Assembly: GCA_031275285.1 (NCBI GenBank)
Contig: JAISOY010000102.1
Coordinates: forward strand, 1 to 50,492
From: Bacteroidales bacterium
GTDB taxonomy: Bacteria; Bacteroidota; Bacteroidia; Bacteroidales; UBA4181
DNA: 50,492 nt
Direction: 5' to 3'
Both the position numbers and the translations under genes were made by a program. Under the pieces are notes generated by a model. The model did not search any database, was not told the origin of the DNA, and was given only the letters and a program-made list of their open reading frames with translations. Positions 17,220-28,200 of this stretch are shown here, piece after piece (the stretch's first letter is position 1; the number at the start of each line of letters is the position of its first letter).

Positions 17220-17621
17220 CTAACCCTTGTTTGGTTTTCTGTATACCGTACCTTGAAAGGAGGCGATCAATTCATCCTGTTCATTGGTTACATTTACCTG
17301 ATAGGTAGCCACGGTCCGACGTAAGGATATTTCTGTTGCTTTTGCGAACAGTATCCCGGATGATTCTGCTTTGAAATATGAAATATTGGAAGTCAGCCCC
17401 ACTGCGACTTGTTCATATGAATTCGAGGCTGCTGCCAGAGCAAGATCGGCAAGGGTATAAACAGCTCCTCCCTGGACAATCCCTACTCCGTTCAGGTGGT
17501 AAGGCCGGATTTTCATTCTGGCAATGGCTGATCCTTCGGAGACTTCAACCAGTTCTATTCCGCAATGTTTAGCGAAAATATCGTTATCCATCAATTCTTT
17601 CACATTTTTACCCATATTCAT
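17220..17621 (-). CDS. PaaI-type hotdog-fold thioesterase
   Basis: 133 residues. Typical hotdog pattern: HCGIELVEVSEGSAIARM, then HLNGVGIVQGGAVYTLADLA with the conserved N-G-x-x-Q-G-G helix start, and LTSNISYFKAESSGIL. Relatives hydrolyse aryl- or acyl-CoA thioesters in the cytoplasm; the substrate here is unknown. Its ATG overlaps the stop of the upstream fucosidase gene (ATGA at 17618-17621), so translation is probably coupled to that gene, an odd partnership for an exported enzyme and a cytoplasmic one. Confidence 0.9.
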   Translation of the reverse strand: MNMGKNVKELMDNDIFAKHCGIELVEVSEGSAIARMKIRPYHLNGVGIVQGGAVYTLADLALAAASNSYEQVAVGLTSNISYFKAESSGILFAKATEISLRRTVATYQVNVTNEQDELIASFQGTVYRKPNKG

Positions 17622-19741
17622 TCAAACTTTAGTACCAGATTAGGAAGATTAAGCGTTTCATGAGGAGTAACCGGTTCGCTCAGTTTCCAGCTGATGGGGA
17701 AATATTTTCCTTTCCTGAGTACTACCGGAGCCAGCTTTTTTACATACAAATACTGGGAGACATGATTCCCGATCCCCATTTGTGCTTCCTTCTGGAAATT
17801 ATTAAAACATTTTACCAGTAATTGGTTTTTACCTTCTTTCAAATTTAATAATACCAGATCCTGCATATACTCTTTTTTATACGGATTATTATGTAGCATT
17901 TCTGTTCTTCCGTTCAGTAATACCATTATTCCGTCGGAAGATGTAACAGAAACCAGTATTTGTTGATCCTTAGGAGAAGTTATTTCCTGCAACAAGTACC
18001 AAGCCTGTCTTAAACCACCGGGTTGAACATATATTTCATTGTTTTTCCAATTGGTCCTTTCCCACATTTTCCCGGTATTTCCCCAGGGAACAGCCAGATC
18101 GATATTGTCTTTTTCACCATGAAGTCCATCTATCCCAGACCATAACGGACCTTGCAGATAAATAGGCCCCCACGCCAGTCCGGTAATATTACTGTTTAAT
18201 TTCACCTGTTCACCATCATCCAGTCTCACAGTAAAAGTCTGATCACCTAGTTGCAGGTCAATAGCTTTTCCCTTTTCTTCGTCCGTATAATATAATACCG
18301 GAATACTTTTTACCTTTTTAGCAGGATTGATGGTCCATTCTTCCTTGATGGTACTGCGGTAACGTGAGTTATAATCGATCCCGCTATTGCTGTAATACTT
18401 GAACGCATTGTGCTGGTTCAGTTCCATACCTTTTGAATATGGGATAATATTGATCGGAGGCACTTCATAGGTTCCGTTAAAAGCGATTTCAATCACTTTT
18501 ATTTCTTTTCCGGGATCTACGGAAGCAGGTAATTCTATGGAGATCCCTTTATCTTTTTTCTGGTAGGAACAGGATATATGTTCACCGAGTACCGATACCT
18601 GTTCGATGTCACCTTTTAATCCGGGAAGTAATATGTTATCGCCTTCCGGGCGATTCAGGACATGCAGGAATAATTTATTGTTTTTTGTGGTAATACTCCC
18701 CCATTCAAAAGGAACATGAAAAGGATCGGGTAAGGTTCCGTATATGGCTTCACCGTTTTTTTCCAGCCAGTTGCCGATGTTCAGCAATACCTCTTTTTCA
18801 AATTCCACCACTGATCCGTCTCCGCGTGGACCTATGTTCAGCAGGTAATTTCCACCGCGGCTGCAAACCCGTATCAGGCTGGTCAGCTTTTCACGGGTTT
18901 TATTGGTAACACTGCCGCGTTCCTGCCATGAGCGATATCCCCATGTTTCATGAAAAAAAGAAGCAGGTGATTGCCAGGGAACACCAATGATATAACTCGG
19001 TTCCTGATTGTCGCCCATGACCATAAAATCGCTCATATCATTACCCAGGCGGCTTCCAATCATACAGTCGGGCTGGATGCTGTGCACCCATTTTCGCATT
19101 TCAAGGCTTTGCTCAAAGCTTTGCGAACCCATATCGAACCATAACTCCGAGATCGGTCCGTAACCGGTCAGCAATTCCCCGATTTGTTTTTTGTTGAACT
19201 CAAAATGTTCGGGGGTGATGTAATCCGAATTATGACTGGATATAGGCGATGCCTGCGGATAATGCCAATCGATCAGGGAAAAATACAATCCGAATTTCAT
19301 GTTGTGCCGGGCACATGCTTCTGATAGTTCTTTCAGGACATCCCGTTTATATGGGGTGGCATCTACGACATTAAAATCCGTATATTCCGAATGGAACATA
19401 CAAAATCCGTCATGGTGCTTGGATGTAATCACGATAGAATGCATCCCGGCCCGTTTGGCCAGTAATACCACTGAATCGGGATTCCATTTGACAGGATTAA
19501 AGCGTTTGGCCACCTGTGCATAGGTGTCGCTGTAAATCCCGGCATGGGCCTGGATCTGCTCACTTAAACCGCGTGTTACTTTCTTGCCGTCCCACATTCC
19601 TCCCAGTTCGGCATAAATACCCCAATGAATGAACATGGAATATTTCCGGTCTTCCCATTGTTTCAATGCTTCAGGAGAAATTTGGGCAAATGTGGACACC
19701 GGAATGAATACAATACAAATAAAAAAACAAAATTTATGCAT
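17618..19741 (-). CDS. GH29 alpha-L-fucosidase with C-terminal accessory domain
   Basis: 707 residues with signal peptide (cleavage near TFA-QIS). GH29 signatures: RKYSMFIHWGIYAELGGMW, ITSKHHDGFCMFHS, FGLYFSLIDWHYPQ, and the nucleophile region ISELWFDMG with Asp203. GGNYLLNIGPRGDGSV follows. The catalytic barrel ends near residue 340, followed by a beta-sandwich and a further C-terminal domain, explaining the length above the common 450-500. It releases terminal L-fucose from host glycans or plant polymers in the periplasm or outside. The downstream thioesterase gene is translationally coupled. No sus genes nearby. Confidence 0.93.
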   Translation of the reverse strand: MHKFCFFICIVFIPVSTFAQISPEALKQWEDRKYSMFIHWGIYAELGGMWDGKKVTRGLSEQIQAHAGIYSDTYAQVAKRFNPVKWNPDSVVLLAKRAGMHSIVITSKHHDGFCMFHSEYTDFNVVDATPYKRDVLKELSEACARHNMKFGLYFSLIDWHYPQASPISSHNSDYITPEHFEFNKKQIGELLTGYGPISELWFDMGSQSFEQSLEMRKWVHSIQPDCMIGSRLGNDMSDFMVMGDNQEPSYIIGVPWQSPASFFHETWGYRSWQERGSVTNKTREKLTSLIRVCSRGGNYLLNIGPRGDGSVVEFEKEVLLNIGNWLEKNGEAIYGTLPDPFHVPFEWGSITTKNNKLFLHVLNRPEGDNILLPGLKGDIEQVSVLGEHISCSYQKKDKGISIELPASVDPGKEIKVIEIAFNGTYEVPPINIIPYSKGMELNQHNAFKYYSNSGIDYNSRYRSTIKEEWTINPAKKVKSIPVLYYTDEEKGKAIDLQLGDQTFTVRLDDGEQVKLNSNITGLAWGPIYLQGPLWSGIDGLHGEKDNIDLAVPWGNTGKMWERTNWKNNEIYVQPGGLRQAWYLLQEITSPKDQQILVSVTSSDGIMVLLNGRTEMLHNNPYKKEYMQDLVLLNLKEGKNQLLVKCFNNFQKEAQMGIGNHVSQYLYVKKLAPVVLRKGKYFPISWKLSEPVTPHETLNLPNLVLKFE

Positions 19742-19820
19742 AATGCTGGAAAATGAACCCCCTTGAAATGATGATATATGTTGATAATTATTTTACTGAA
19801 TACCAAGTTAAAGCATGATA

Positions 19821-20648
19821 TCAGGTAAGTCCTTTAAATTCCGATAATCTGTGAAAACACATAACAGGTATCTTATCGGTATTGGTGATCAGTTTTTCTT
19901 CCCTCAAGCCGAACAGGAACTTGCTGATGGTCGGGACATCTTCCATCTGGGTCATGATGATATCGGCATTTACCTCTTTAGAAAGGCTGATAATATCCTC
20001 TGCCTTGTTCTTTTTTTTGTCATGGGTAATGAAATTCACTTTCACGTTCTGGTCTTCCAGTACCTTGGTCGTTAAGGTGATGTTGACTTCCATATTTTTT
20101 TCCTTGCCGGTGCCTTTTCCTGAAGGGGTAACGATATGCATAACAGCGTCAGGATAGAACTGGCTGAAATATACCACCCGTTTCAGTTTCGTATCATGCT
20201 GGTTCAGGAAGTTGATTGGAAAGACAATATTTTGGAAAACTGTATTTTGGGGAGCATCCTGTACCACAACAAAAGGGATAACGGTTCCCGACAGTATTTT
20301 GATGGTGCGGATCCCTGTATAGCGCCTGATCCCCTTAACACCACCTGTTTTCAGGATAACAAGTGTCGGACGCAGTTCTTTTGATATGTTTTTGATCATC
20401 GCGTACGGACGGCTGCCTTTGCGGATCATGAATTCCGGACGGATGCCGAATTTCTCCATACATTCTTCAATGACAAAACAAAGCTTTTTCTCAATCTTCG
20501 GAATATCAGCATCTTTACTGCTGATGTGTAAGATCAATAATCTCTGGTTCATGGCTTTTGCCATGTATGCACCATGTTCCAATGCCTGATAGGATAATGG
20601 AGTAAAATCAAATGGAATAATAATCAAGTCACTGTCAGATATTTTCAT
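19821..20648 (-). CDS. UspA-type universal stress protein, tandem domains
   Basis: 275 residues. N-terminal Usp domain: DLIIIPFDFTPLSYQALEHG, LLILHIS, and a region near RPTLVILKTGGVKG. The classic G-x2-G-x9-G-S/T loop is only partly kept (SGTVIPFVVV). The second half (NIVFPINFLNQHDTKLKRVV, then ADIIMTQMEDVP) looks like a more divergent Usp domain. Cytoplasmic; nucleotide binding possible for the first domain only. Divergent from the dehydrogenase operon at 20941. Confidence 0.85.
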   Translation of the reverse strand: MKISDSDLIIIPFDFTPLSYQALEHGAYMAKAMNQRLLILHISSKDADIPKIEKKLCFVIEECMEKFGIRPEFMIRKGSRPYAMIKNISKELRPTLVILKTGGVKGIRRYTGIRTIKILSGTVIPFVVVQDAPQNTVFQNIVFPINFLNQHDTKLKRVVYFSQFYPDAVMHIVTPSGKGTGKEKNMEVNITLTTKVLEDQNVKVNFITHDKKKNKAEDIISLSKEVNADIIMTQMEDVPTISKFLFGLREEKLITNTDKIPVMCFHRLSEFKGLT

Positions 20649-20765
20649 AATAAATTATGATGATAAAGTTAGATGCTTCCGCCAATCAAAAATAGGATAA
20701 ATTTTTCTTTTTCAATCAAGAAAGTGTCTGATTTTTGCTTTGTAGTATCATGAAAATAATTGGCA

Positions 20766-20800
20766 ACTTGTAATTACAAGTAAATAATTTCATATATTTG
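20766..20800 (+). promoter_or_regulatory. promoter with perfect 16-bp palindrome ahead of the E2 gene
   Basis: ACTTGTAATTACAAGT (20766-20781) is a perfect palindrome. TATATTTG at 20793-20800 matches the TAnnTTTG -7 box, and the TTG inside the palindrome lies where the -33 box is expected (22 bp spacer). A second half-site ACTTGTAA sits at 20905-20912. Binding of a regulator at the palindrome would block the promoter; the regulator is not identified. Confidence 0.65.
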
Positions 20801-20940
20801 TATCCGCATAAAACAGTGTATTTGAAGAAGAAATGTAATTTTTCCATTGACAAGAGTGTATAAAATGCCTGTTTATTAGATGTATCTGATTCTTTAAATC
20901 ATCAACTTGTAAAGTATTGTAAAAACATAAACAAAAAATT

Positions 20941-22212
20941 ATGGCAACACCCGTTATGATGCCCAAACAGGGACAGAGTGTAGAAAGTTGTATCATTTCA
21001 CAGTGGTACAAGAAAAAGGGAGATGCGGTAAAGGCCGGAGACCTGCTGTTTTCATACGAGACCGATAAGGCTTCGTTTGAAGAAGAAGCCAAGGTAGACG
21101 GGATATTACTGGAAATATTTTATAATGAAGGGGATGAAGTCCCTGTTCTTTACAATGTGGCAGTGATCGGTAGCGCCGGTGAGTCAACGGACGAATTTCG
21201 TCCGGGAGGGACATCCGTAGCCGACTCTGCACCCGTTGTCGCGTCGCCTGTTGTATCGGCTGCACCGGTTTCAGAAAATACCGCTACACCTGTCGCAGGT
21301 GATACGAAGATACGGGTTTCTCCGCGGGCACGTTCAATGGCAGAAAAGAAAGGGATTAACTTATCTACACTGAAAGGAACCGGTCCGAACGGCCGTATTA
21401 TTGTACGCGATGTGGAAGCCCTGACAGGTAATGTCGTGGCAGCTGAACCGGTTCAGCCTGTCGTAGCCAAAATGACCCCTGCTGCTCCGGTGGTGGAGTA
21501 CAGCAATGAAGAACATGAAGTGAAAAAGCTCAGCAACATCCGGAAGCTGATCGCAAAGGCGATGCACGAATCATTACAGAACAGTGCGCAGCTGACCCAC
21601 CATATGGGGGCTGATGTCCGTAAACTGCTGGCTTTTCGTGAACAGGTGAAGAAATCGCAAAAAGCGGATCCGAATTATCCGAACATTACCCTGAATGATA
21701 TGGTTTGCTGGGCGGTGATCCGTGCACTGGAAAAATTCCCTGAAGCAAACAGCCAGTTCCTGGGTGACAGCATCAAGACGTTCAAACAGGTACATCTCGG
21801 TCTGGCAGTGGATACGCCCCGCGGATTAATGGTTCCTGTGCTGAAAAACGCGGATAACCTTTCACTCAAAGGCTTATCCAACAACCTGCGTACTCTGGCA
21901 GAAGCCTGTCGTAAAGGAAATGTTGACCCGGAATTGCTGAAAAGTACCATGGGGAGTTTTACCGTATCCAACCTCGGTAATTATGGTGTTGAAGTGTTTA
22001 CACCCATCATCAATGTTCCACAGGTGGCCATCCTCGGTGTGAATACCATTGTGCACCGTCCTGCAGACATTGGGGGAGGGGTGATGGCATTTGTTCCCTA
22101 TATCGGATTATCCCTGACCTATGATCATCGTGCCATAGACGGCGGCCCTGCCACCTTGTTCCTTAGGGAAATCAAAATGCAGATAGAAAATTTTGATGTA
22201 GCTATTTCGTGA
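20941..22212 (+). CDS. dihydrolipoamide acyltransferase (E2) of a 2-oxo-acid dehydrogenase complex
   Basis: 423 residues. Order: one lipoyl domain (1-78) with the lipoylated Lys43 in SYETDKASFEEEA, an Ala/Pro/Val-rich linker, a peripheral subunit-binding domain (about 123-160, IRVSPRARSMAEKKGINLST), a second linker, and the catalytic domain ending in YDHRAIDGG, with the active-site His396 and Asp400. It transfers acyl groups from lipoyl to CoA. It is first in an operon with the fused E1 gene at 22735; no E3 gene is present in the window. The substrate (pyruvate, branched-chain oxo acid or acetoin) is not settled by sequence inspection. Confidence 0.94.
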   Translation: MATPVMMPKQGQSVESCIISQWYKKKGDAVKAGDLLFSYETDKASFEEEAKVDGILLEIFYNEGDEVPVLYNVAVIGSAGESTDEFRPGGTSVADSAPVVASPVVSAAPVSENTATPVAGDTKIRVSPRARSMAEKKGINLSTLKGTGPNGRIIVRDVEALTGNVVAAEPVQPVVAKMTPAAPVVEYSNEEHEVKKLSNIRKLIAKAMHESLQNSAQLTHHMGADVRKLLAFREQVKKSQKADPNYPNITLNDMVCWAVIRALEKFPEANSQFLGDSIKTFKQVHLGLAVDTPRGLMVPVLKNADNLSLKGLSNNLRTLAEACRKGNVDPELLKSTMGSFTVSNLGNYGVEVFTPIINVPQVAILGVNTIVHRPADIGGGVMAFVPYIGLSLTYDHRAIDGGPATLFLREIKMQIENFDVAIS

Positions 22213-22220
22213 TAACAATG

Positions 22221-22237
22221 TGATATTAATAATATCA
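22221..22237. promoter_or_regulatory. 17-bp palindrome between E2 and the small secreted gene
   Basis: TGATATTA-A-TAATATCA, a perfect inverted repeat 8 bp after the E2 stop. Too AT-rich and lacking a T-run for a good terminator; it may be a regulator site or chance. Confidence 0.35.
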
Positions 22238-22257
22238 TCTCCTCAATCGGGACTCGA

Positions 22258-22698
22258 ATGATAAAATACATTTTTGTTATAATTTTCTTATGTGATATGT
22301 TTAGTGTATATGCTCAAAACGAGAAAATAATAGAATATCCACATAGAAAAGTATCTGTTAATTGCAAACCCAAAGAACAGTGTGTCATTATTCGAAGTCG
22401 GGATGAATTTTATGAATTTTGTGATGATGGCGGTCGATCAAAGATTAATTTTTTTAGGGAAGTACTCTTATCCATCTCAGTTCTTGTTGAATTCTCTGCT
22501 GTCAAGGACGTACGTTATCAAGTTACTCAAGATCAACAAACAAAATGTATAAATTTTAATGTGGATTTTAATGGTACACCCGGAAGAAAAGGAGGCCAAG
22601 GGGTTCGATTATGGATAGCTATTCAAAAACCTATCGGTAATTATGAAGTGAAATTTTTTTCCAATGGAAATTTTTGTCATCACATAATGGTCAATTAA
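22258..22698 (+). CDS. small secreted protein of unknown function inside the dehydrogenase operon
   Basis: 146 residues with signal peptide (MIKYIFVIIFLCDMFSVYA, then QNEK). The mature part is mostly beta-like, with three or four cysteines (VNCKPKEQCVII, KCINFNVDFN, NFCHHIMVN); the pairs may form disulfides in the periplasm. No family recognised. It lies between the E2 and E1 genes with 45 and 36 bp gaps. It is clearly more AT-rich than its neighbours and has no obvious relation to a cytoplasmic enzyme complex, so a later insertion is likely. Confidence 0.75.
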   Translation: MIKYIFVIIFLCDMFSVYAQNEKIIEYPHRKVSVNCKPKEQCVIIRSRDEFYEFCDDGGRSKINFFREVLLSISVLVEFSAVKDVRYQVTQDQQTKCINFNVDFNGTPGRKGGQGVRLWIAIQKPIGNYEVKFFSNGNFCHHIMVN

Positions 22699-22734
22699 AC
22701 ATTTCAAAAATATTATTGTATAAAAATAAAAAAA

Positions 22735-25206
22735 ATGCCTAAAAGTCAGTTTATCAATCCAAAGAACTTGCGTAAGCCGGGATTTATCGAATTTGGAAAA
22801 ATCCCCGTTAACCAATATAAAAAGAAAATAGCCGAAGAAAGAACGAACTATACCGATGATGATTTCCTCCGGATTTATCATGATATGGCTGTCATCAGGA
22901 ATTTCGAAGAGATGCTTAACTCCATAAAGATCTCCAACGAGTACAATGGTGTAAAATACAACCATCCCGGCCCTGCTCACCTGGGTATCGGTCAGGAAGC
23001 CGCTGCTGTGGGGATGGCTTATACGCTGGGTGTGGAAGATTATATTTTCGGATCGCACCGTAGTCATGCCGAAATTCTGGCCAAAGGGATGTCTGCCATT
23101 GCCAAGTTGAATGACAAGGAATTGATGGAAATCATGACGACTTTCCAGGGTGGGAATATCCTGCGTGTTGTGGAAAAAGGGTTCAAAGGCACAGTAAAAG
23201 AACTGGCTATCCAGTTCCTTATTTACGGGACCATGGCTGAGATCTTTGCCCGTTCTACCGGATTCAACCGTGGTCTGGGTGGTTCTATGCATGCATTCTT
23301 CACGCCTTTCGGGGTGTATCCCAATAATGCTATTGTCGGTGGTTCCGGAGATATTTCTGTCGGCGCGGCCCTGTTTAAAAAGGTCAATCAAAAACCGGGC
23401 ATTGTCGTGTGTAATATCGGGGATGCATCCATGGCCTGTGGTCCCGTATGGGAAGGGCTGACATTCGCTACCATGGATCAGTACAAACAATTATGGGAAG
23501 GCGAACATAAAGGCGGAATGCCGTTGATCGTAAACATCATGAATAACCAGTATGGTATGGGCGGTCAGACCACCGGTGAAACGATGGGGTATGAAATTGC
23601 CGCACGTATTGGTGCCGGTCTTAATCCGGAAATGATGTATGCCGAACGTGTTGACGGATATAATCCGTTGGCCGTGATCGATGCATACCGACGCAAACGT
23701 GAAGTACTGGCTGCCAAAAACGGCCCGGTACTGTTGGATGTGCTCACTTACCGTTATAGCGGACATTCACCGTCGGATGCTTCATCATATCGTACTTCGG
23801 AAGAAGTGGAAGCCTGGAAGGAATTTGACAGTATTATAGCTTTCGGCAAAGAACTGGTAAAAGCTAAAATCGCTACGGAAGGCCAGCTGGAAGAAATCCG
23901 CGGATCCATTACGAAACAGATCACTGAAGTATTGAAAATGGCAACAGACGATGCCATATCCCCATTGCTTGATATGAAGGCAGATCCGGAAGCCATCGGA
24001 AAAATGATGTTTTCAAACGGTTCCTTTGCCAGTCTGGAAGAAGGGAGAAAACCGGATGTGCTGATGCCGATGGAGGAAAACCCACGTGTGAAACAAATAA
24101 AAAATAAAGAACGTTTTTATCTGGATAAAGACGGCAAGCCGGTATCCAAGATGAAAATGTACCAGTTGCGGGATGGTTTGTTCGAAGCCATCGTAGACCG
24201 CTTTTATAAAGATCCAACTCTGGTGGCTTACGGTGAGGAAAACCGGGACTGGGGCGGTGCTTTTGCAGTATACCGCGGGTTAACCGAAGCCCTGCCTTAT
24301 CATCGTTTGTTCAATTCGCCTATTGCCGAAGGCGCTATTGCAGGTACGGCCATTGGTTATGCGATGTGCGGCGGCCGGGCGCTGGTCGAGATCATGTATT
24401 GCGATTTCCTTGGCCGTTGTGGCGATGAAGTGTTCAACCAGTTACCCAAATGGCAGGCCATGAGTGGTAATGTAATCAAGATGCCGGTGGTGATCCGGGT
24501 ATCGGTGGGATCCAAATACGGGGCACAACACTCACAGGACTGGTCATCACTGGTGGCGCATATCCCGGGCTTAAAAGTCTGTTTCCCGGCTACTCCGTAT
24601 GATGCCAAAGGATTGATGAATGCGGCCCTTCAGGGTACCGATCCGGTTATCTTTTTCGAGAGCCAGCGTATCTATGATGTCGGTGAACAATTCCACGAAG
24701 GAGGTGTTCCCGAAGGATACTATGAAGTCGCTTTCGGTGAACCGGATATCAAACGTACCGGAAAAGATGTCACCATCCTGACCATTGGATCGACACTGTA
24801 TACCGCTTTGCAGGCAGCGGATGAGCTGAAAGCGAAATATAACCTGGAGGCGGAAGTGATCGATGCGCGCAGCCTGGTACCATTCAACTATAGCCTGGTA
24901 TTGGAATCCGTCCGTAAAACCGGGCGTATTGTGCTGGCCAGCGATGCATCTGTCCGTGGCTCATTCCTGAATGATATGGCGCAAAACATCACCCAGCTGG
25001 CTTTTGATGATCTTGATGCTCCTCCGGTAGTGGTAGGATCCCGTAACTGGATCACTCCGGCGTACGAGCTGGAGCAATCCTTCTTTCCCCAGAAAGAATG
25101 GATCATTGACGCTATCCATGAACGGATCATACCGCTAAACGGACACACTGTGACGACCAAATGGAGTAATGAAGAAATGATCCGTAGAAGTCGGTTAGGC
25201 GTGTAA
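22735..25206 (+). CDS. fused E1 (alpha + beta) thiamine-diphosphate 2-oxo-acid dehydrogenase
   Basis: 823 residues joining both E1 chains. Alpha part (about 40-400): [39 protein letters not shown], and the ThDP/Mg motif GD (229-230) to NN (270-271), wider than the usual spacing of about 30. Beta part (about 475-820): [49 protein letters not shown] and the C-terminal transketolase domain ([28 protein letters not shown]). It decarboxylates a 2-oxo acid and acylates the lipoyl arm of the E2 encoded upstream. Fused E1 of this kind is common in Bacteroidota and often annotated as 2-oxoisovalerate dehydrogenase. A terminator follows. Confidence 0.94.
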   Translation: MPKSQFINPKNLRKPGFIEFGKIPVNQYKKKIAEERTNYTDDDFLRIYHDMAVIRNFEEMLNSIKISNEYNGVKYNHPGPAHLGIGQEAAAVGMAYTLGVEDYIFGSHRSHAEILAKGMSAIAKLNDKELMEIMTTFQGGNILRVVEKGFKGTVKELAIQFLIYGTMAEIFARSTGFNRGLGGSMHAFFTPFGVYPNNAIVGGSGDISVGAALFKKVNQKPGIVVCNIGDASMACGPVWEGLTFATMDQYKQLWEGEHKGGMPLIVNIMNNQYGMGGQTTGETMGYEIAARIGAGLNPEMMYAERVDGYNPLAVIDAYRRKREVLAAKNGPVLLDVLTYRYSGHSPSDASSYRTSEEVEAWKEFDSIIAFGKELVKAKIATEGQLEEIRGSITKQITEVLKMATDDAISPLLDMKADPEAIGKMMFSNGSFASLEEGRKPDVLMPMEENPRVKQIKNKERFYLDKDGKPVSKMKMYQLRDGLFEAIVDRFYKDPTLVAYGEENRDWGGAFAVYRGLTEALPYHRLFNSPIAEGAIAGTAIGYAMCGGRALVEIMYCDFLGRCGDEVFNQLPKWQAMSGNVIKMPVVIRVSVGSKYGAQHSQDWSSLVAHIPGLKVCFPATPYDAKGLMNAALQGTDPVIFFESQRIYDVGEQFHEGGVPEGYYEVAFGEPDIKRTGKDVTILTIGSTLYTALQAADELKAKYNLEAEVIDARSLVPFNYSLVLESVRKTGRIVLASDASVRGSFLNDMAQNITQLAFDDLDAPPVVVGSRNWITPAYELEQSFFPQKEWIIDAIHERIIPLNGHTVTTKWSNEEMIRRSRLGV

Positions 25207-25226
25207 CGAATGATTTCAAAAATAAG

Positions 25227-25252
25227 AAAGAGGGATTTTCCCTCTTTTTTTG
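25227..25252 (+). terminator. Rho-independent terminator of the E2-E1 operon
   Basis: AAAGAGGGA (25227-25235), 3-nt loop, TCCCTCTTT (25239-25247), continuing into a T-run. It starts 20 bp after the E1 stop and faces the convergent TamB gene. Confidence 0.9.
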
Positions 25253-25278
25253 TATCTGTAAAAATATCAGTCAACTAA

Positions 25279-28200
25279 TCACTCTTCAATGGGTGGGGTG
25301 GTGGTATCTGTATCCTGATCATCCTGTTTTTCCTCTTTTTTGTGTTGGGTATCGGATTCGGATTTTTTCTTTTTCTTACGGCCAAAAAGATCTTTTATAC
25401 TATTAAAATCTTCCCGGAACAATATACCGAGCCCTTGTGTATAATTTGCCTGGACAAACTGGTAATGTTCATTGGAACGGTTAAAGGCTTTGAACCTTAA
25501 TTTTCCGCTTTTGCTTAGCTTGGTATCGAATGTAAAATCGCCGACAACATTAGAAGATGATTCGGCGGTCTTCATGCCACCGACTTCATACCCCATATGG
25601 AAATTCCAGGTATCGGTGGAAATGTCCATCCCGATATTCTGGCTCTCTAATCCGGGATAATAGGAAAGATCCACATCAAAATTATTGCTCCATTGTGAGA
25701 TCATATGACTCAGCTGATTGGTCAGGAATTCCGATGCGGTAGCCATCCCCATGGTTTCAAGGCCTGAAGAGCCTGAAGATCCTCCACTCGTTTGATCGGC
25801 CAGATTAGGATCAGCATAAAAACGGTTTATTACCAGCAGAGAAAGGAACTGGCGGGTCATTTCTTCTTCTGAGTTGGTCGCCGCACTGAGGAAAGCCCGT
25901 GCTTCCTGTTCGGCATTAGGCATTTGGATATCAAAACGGATATTGGGATCCGTAAGTTTATTGGTTATATGCAATATACACTCTACCGGGACAGAACGAT
26001 TGGCTAAACCTTCATAAGAACCCATCAGATCGCCCAGGGGCGGTTTGGTTGCATATTTTGCTTTAAGATTGACCAGGGCATCCGTAGGACTTCCGTTCCA
26101 TGTGATAACCCCTCCCTTTTCAAGCGTGAATTTTTTATTGATGAAGTTTCTTAATGTAAAAAGATAGTCGCCTTGTTCTATGACATAAGAACCGGACATA
26201 TCAAAGCGATTCTCGGAAATGTTGAAGGTCAGGCTGCCGGATCCCCTGGCTTTCATGATATCGCCGATCTTCGAGTCGAAAATGAGTTGTACTTCAGCAT
26301 CGGGAGTGACGTCAAGCGACATATTGATGGTCATCTTCTGATTCGGCTCGGTTTCATTTTCGGCAGATGCCGTATTCCTGCGTCTTCTGAACTCATATAA
26401 TGGTCTTTTCGGGCGCGGAGTATGGTCTACGAATGAGATAAAATTGGTACGTGCAACTTCGCCGCTTGATGACAAAGGAATATTGAACTGGGTATTTTTT
26501 TCGGTTTGTGCAGTAATATCCAGTTTTACATCATTTGGAATTCCGGAAATACGGATACTGCCGCTGGCAAAAGCTTTTCCATAGAAGAGATTATTATCAC
26601 GTTCCTGGGTATTCAATATTTCCATATTGGTAGCACGGAGTAACAGGTCGAAAGAAAGGTCTTTGAAGTTCTTCGTGGTAATGTTTCCGTTTAATGTAGT
26701 GAGGTTTCCTGATCGGTCAAATATCTGTATATTGTTGAATAATACAGAATTATTAGCGATCTGGGATACTCCGGAAAAATTATATCTCGTTTTGGTATAG
26801 TCGAGTGTCAATGCCGTACGATGTAATTCTAACTCACCGTTCAGCAATGGTTGGGCAATTGTTCCTGTAAGCTTTGCCCGGGCAGAGAGCATTCCGTCAA
26901 TGTCCGTAAAAATATTCTCAATATACGGCTGGATGACTTTCGCAGACATTCTTTCTACCTGTACATCAAAATCAAGGTTCTGATTCCCGATGTAGTAATT
27001 TCCACGTACATATAAGGTCCTTACATCATTCAGCAGGGATTCCGTTTCAATACGGACGCTTCTGTTGAAGCTGTTCCACCGGGCAGCCAGTTTCGTTCTT
27101 CCGAATAATCCTCCATTCAGGGAAAAATCCTCAATATGTAGATCCGATACAAAAACAGGGACCCGGTACAGGTTGGATAATGATGCTGTACCATTGGCAA
27201 TTCCTCCAAGGGCGAGCTGATCAAAACGCAAAGTAGAATTTAAAGCTGAAAGGTGCAGATCTTTCACATTTATTTGTAACTTATCTTCTTCCCGTTCAGA
27301 AATGATTCCTGATATCAGGATTTCCTGCCCATCTTTCAAAGCACGGAACTGATTGATCTTTACCGCTGTTGAATCAACGCTTATTCCCTGATGAGCGATT
27401 CCCCAGGTCTCGCCTGACAGGATGATCTGTCCCGGTTCACTAAATAAATGGATGGACGGGACCAAACGTTGCGGCATAGCAATGAAGAATATTTTCGATC
27501 GTAGGTTACCTTTGTTGAGTATGGAATCCCAATTATTCCAGCGAATATCAAGGGTAACACTATCTGCCCTTGCGTTTGCCAGTAAGGTCAGGTTCTCGAA
27601 AGAAAAATTTTTGTTGATCCTGAAGATTTCGCTTCCTGCTTCCAATGAGAATATAGAATCCTGGGTAACTCCACTTACTTGAAGTCCCCGCCAGTGGCTT
27701 CCATCCAAATACATATAAGGCACTTTCAACACAAACTGGACATCTTTTTGTGCCGGATTATATATTCCTTCCAGACGTGTTCCCCTGGAAACACGAAACT
27801 CGTCAAGAAAGAAATGGGTAAGTTTTTCCGTATCTTTAAATTCGGCTTCAAACCGGAATCTATTGTGAGACAAACTGTCTGCATTGATGGAACGTGGTCC
27901 CCACGCCGGAGCATAATTTTTAACGAGTGACAGGAAAGACTCAGGCAGCTTCAGGAACTGGTATTGTCCCCATATTTCAGCATCCAGAATATCCGACCGT
28001 AGGATGAATCGGTTGGTGTCCCGGATGGCTTTTGTAAAAAGGAGCAGATCATTGATTTCTATTTCCCTGCTTTTCCGGCGGATCAGAGAGTTTTTCAACT
28101 CAAGGTCACCCATGATATTATCGATGTTGGTACCAGAAAATGCTCCTTTGATGCTGAACGCTGCAAATGAAGAGGTGTCGGTATCATTTAGTCTGAGATG

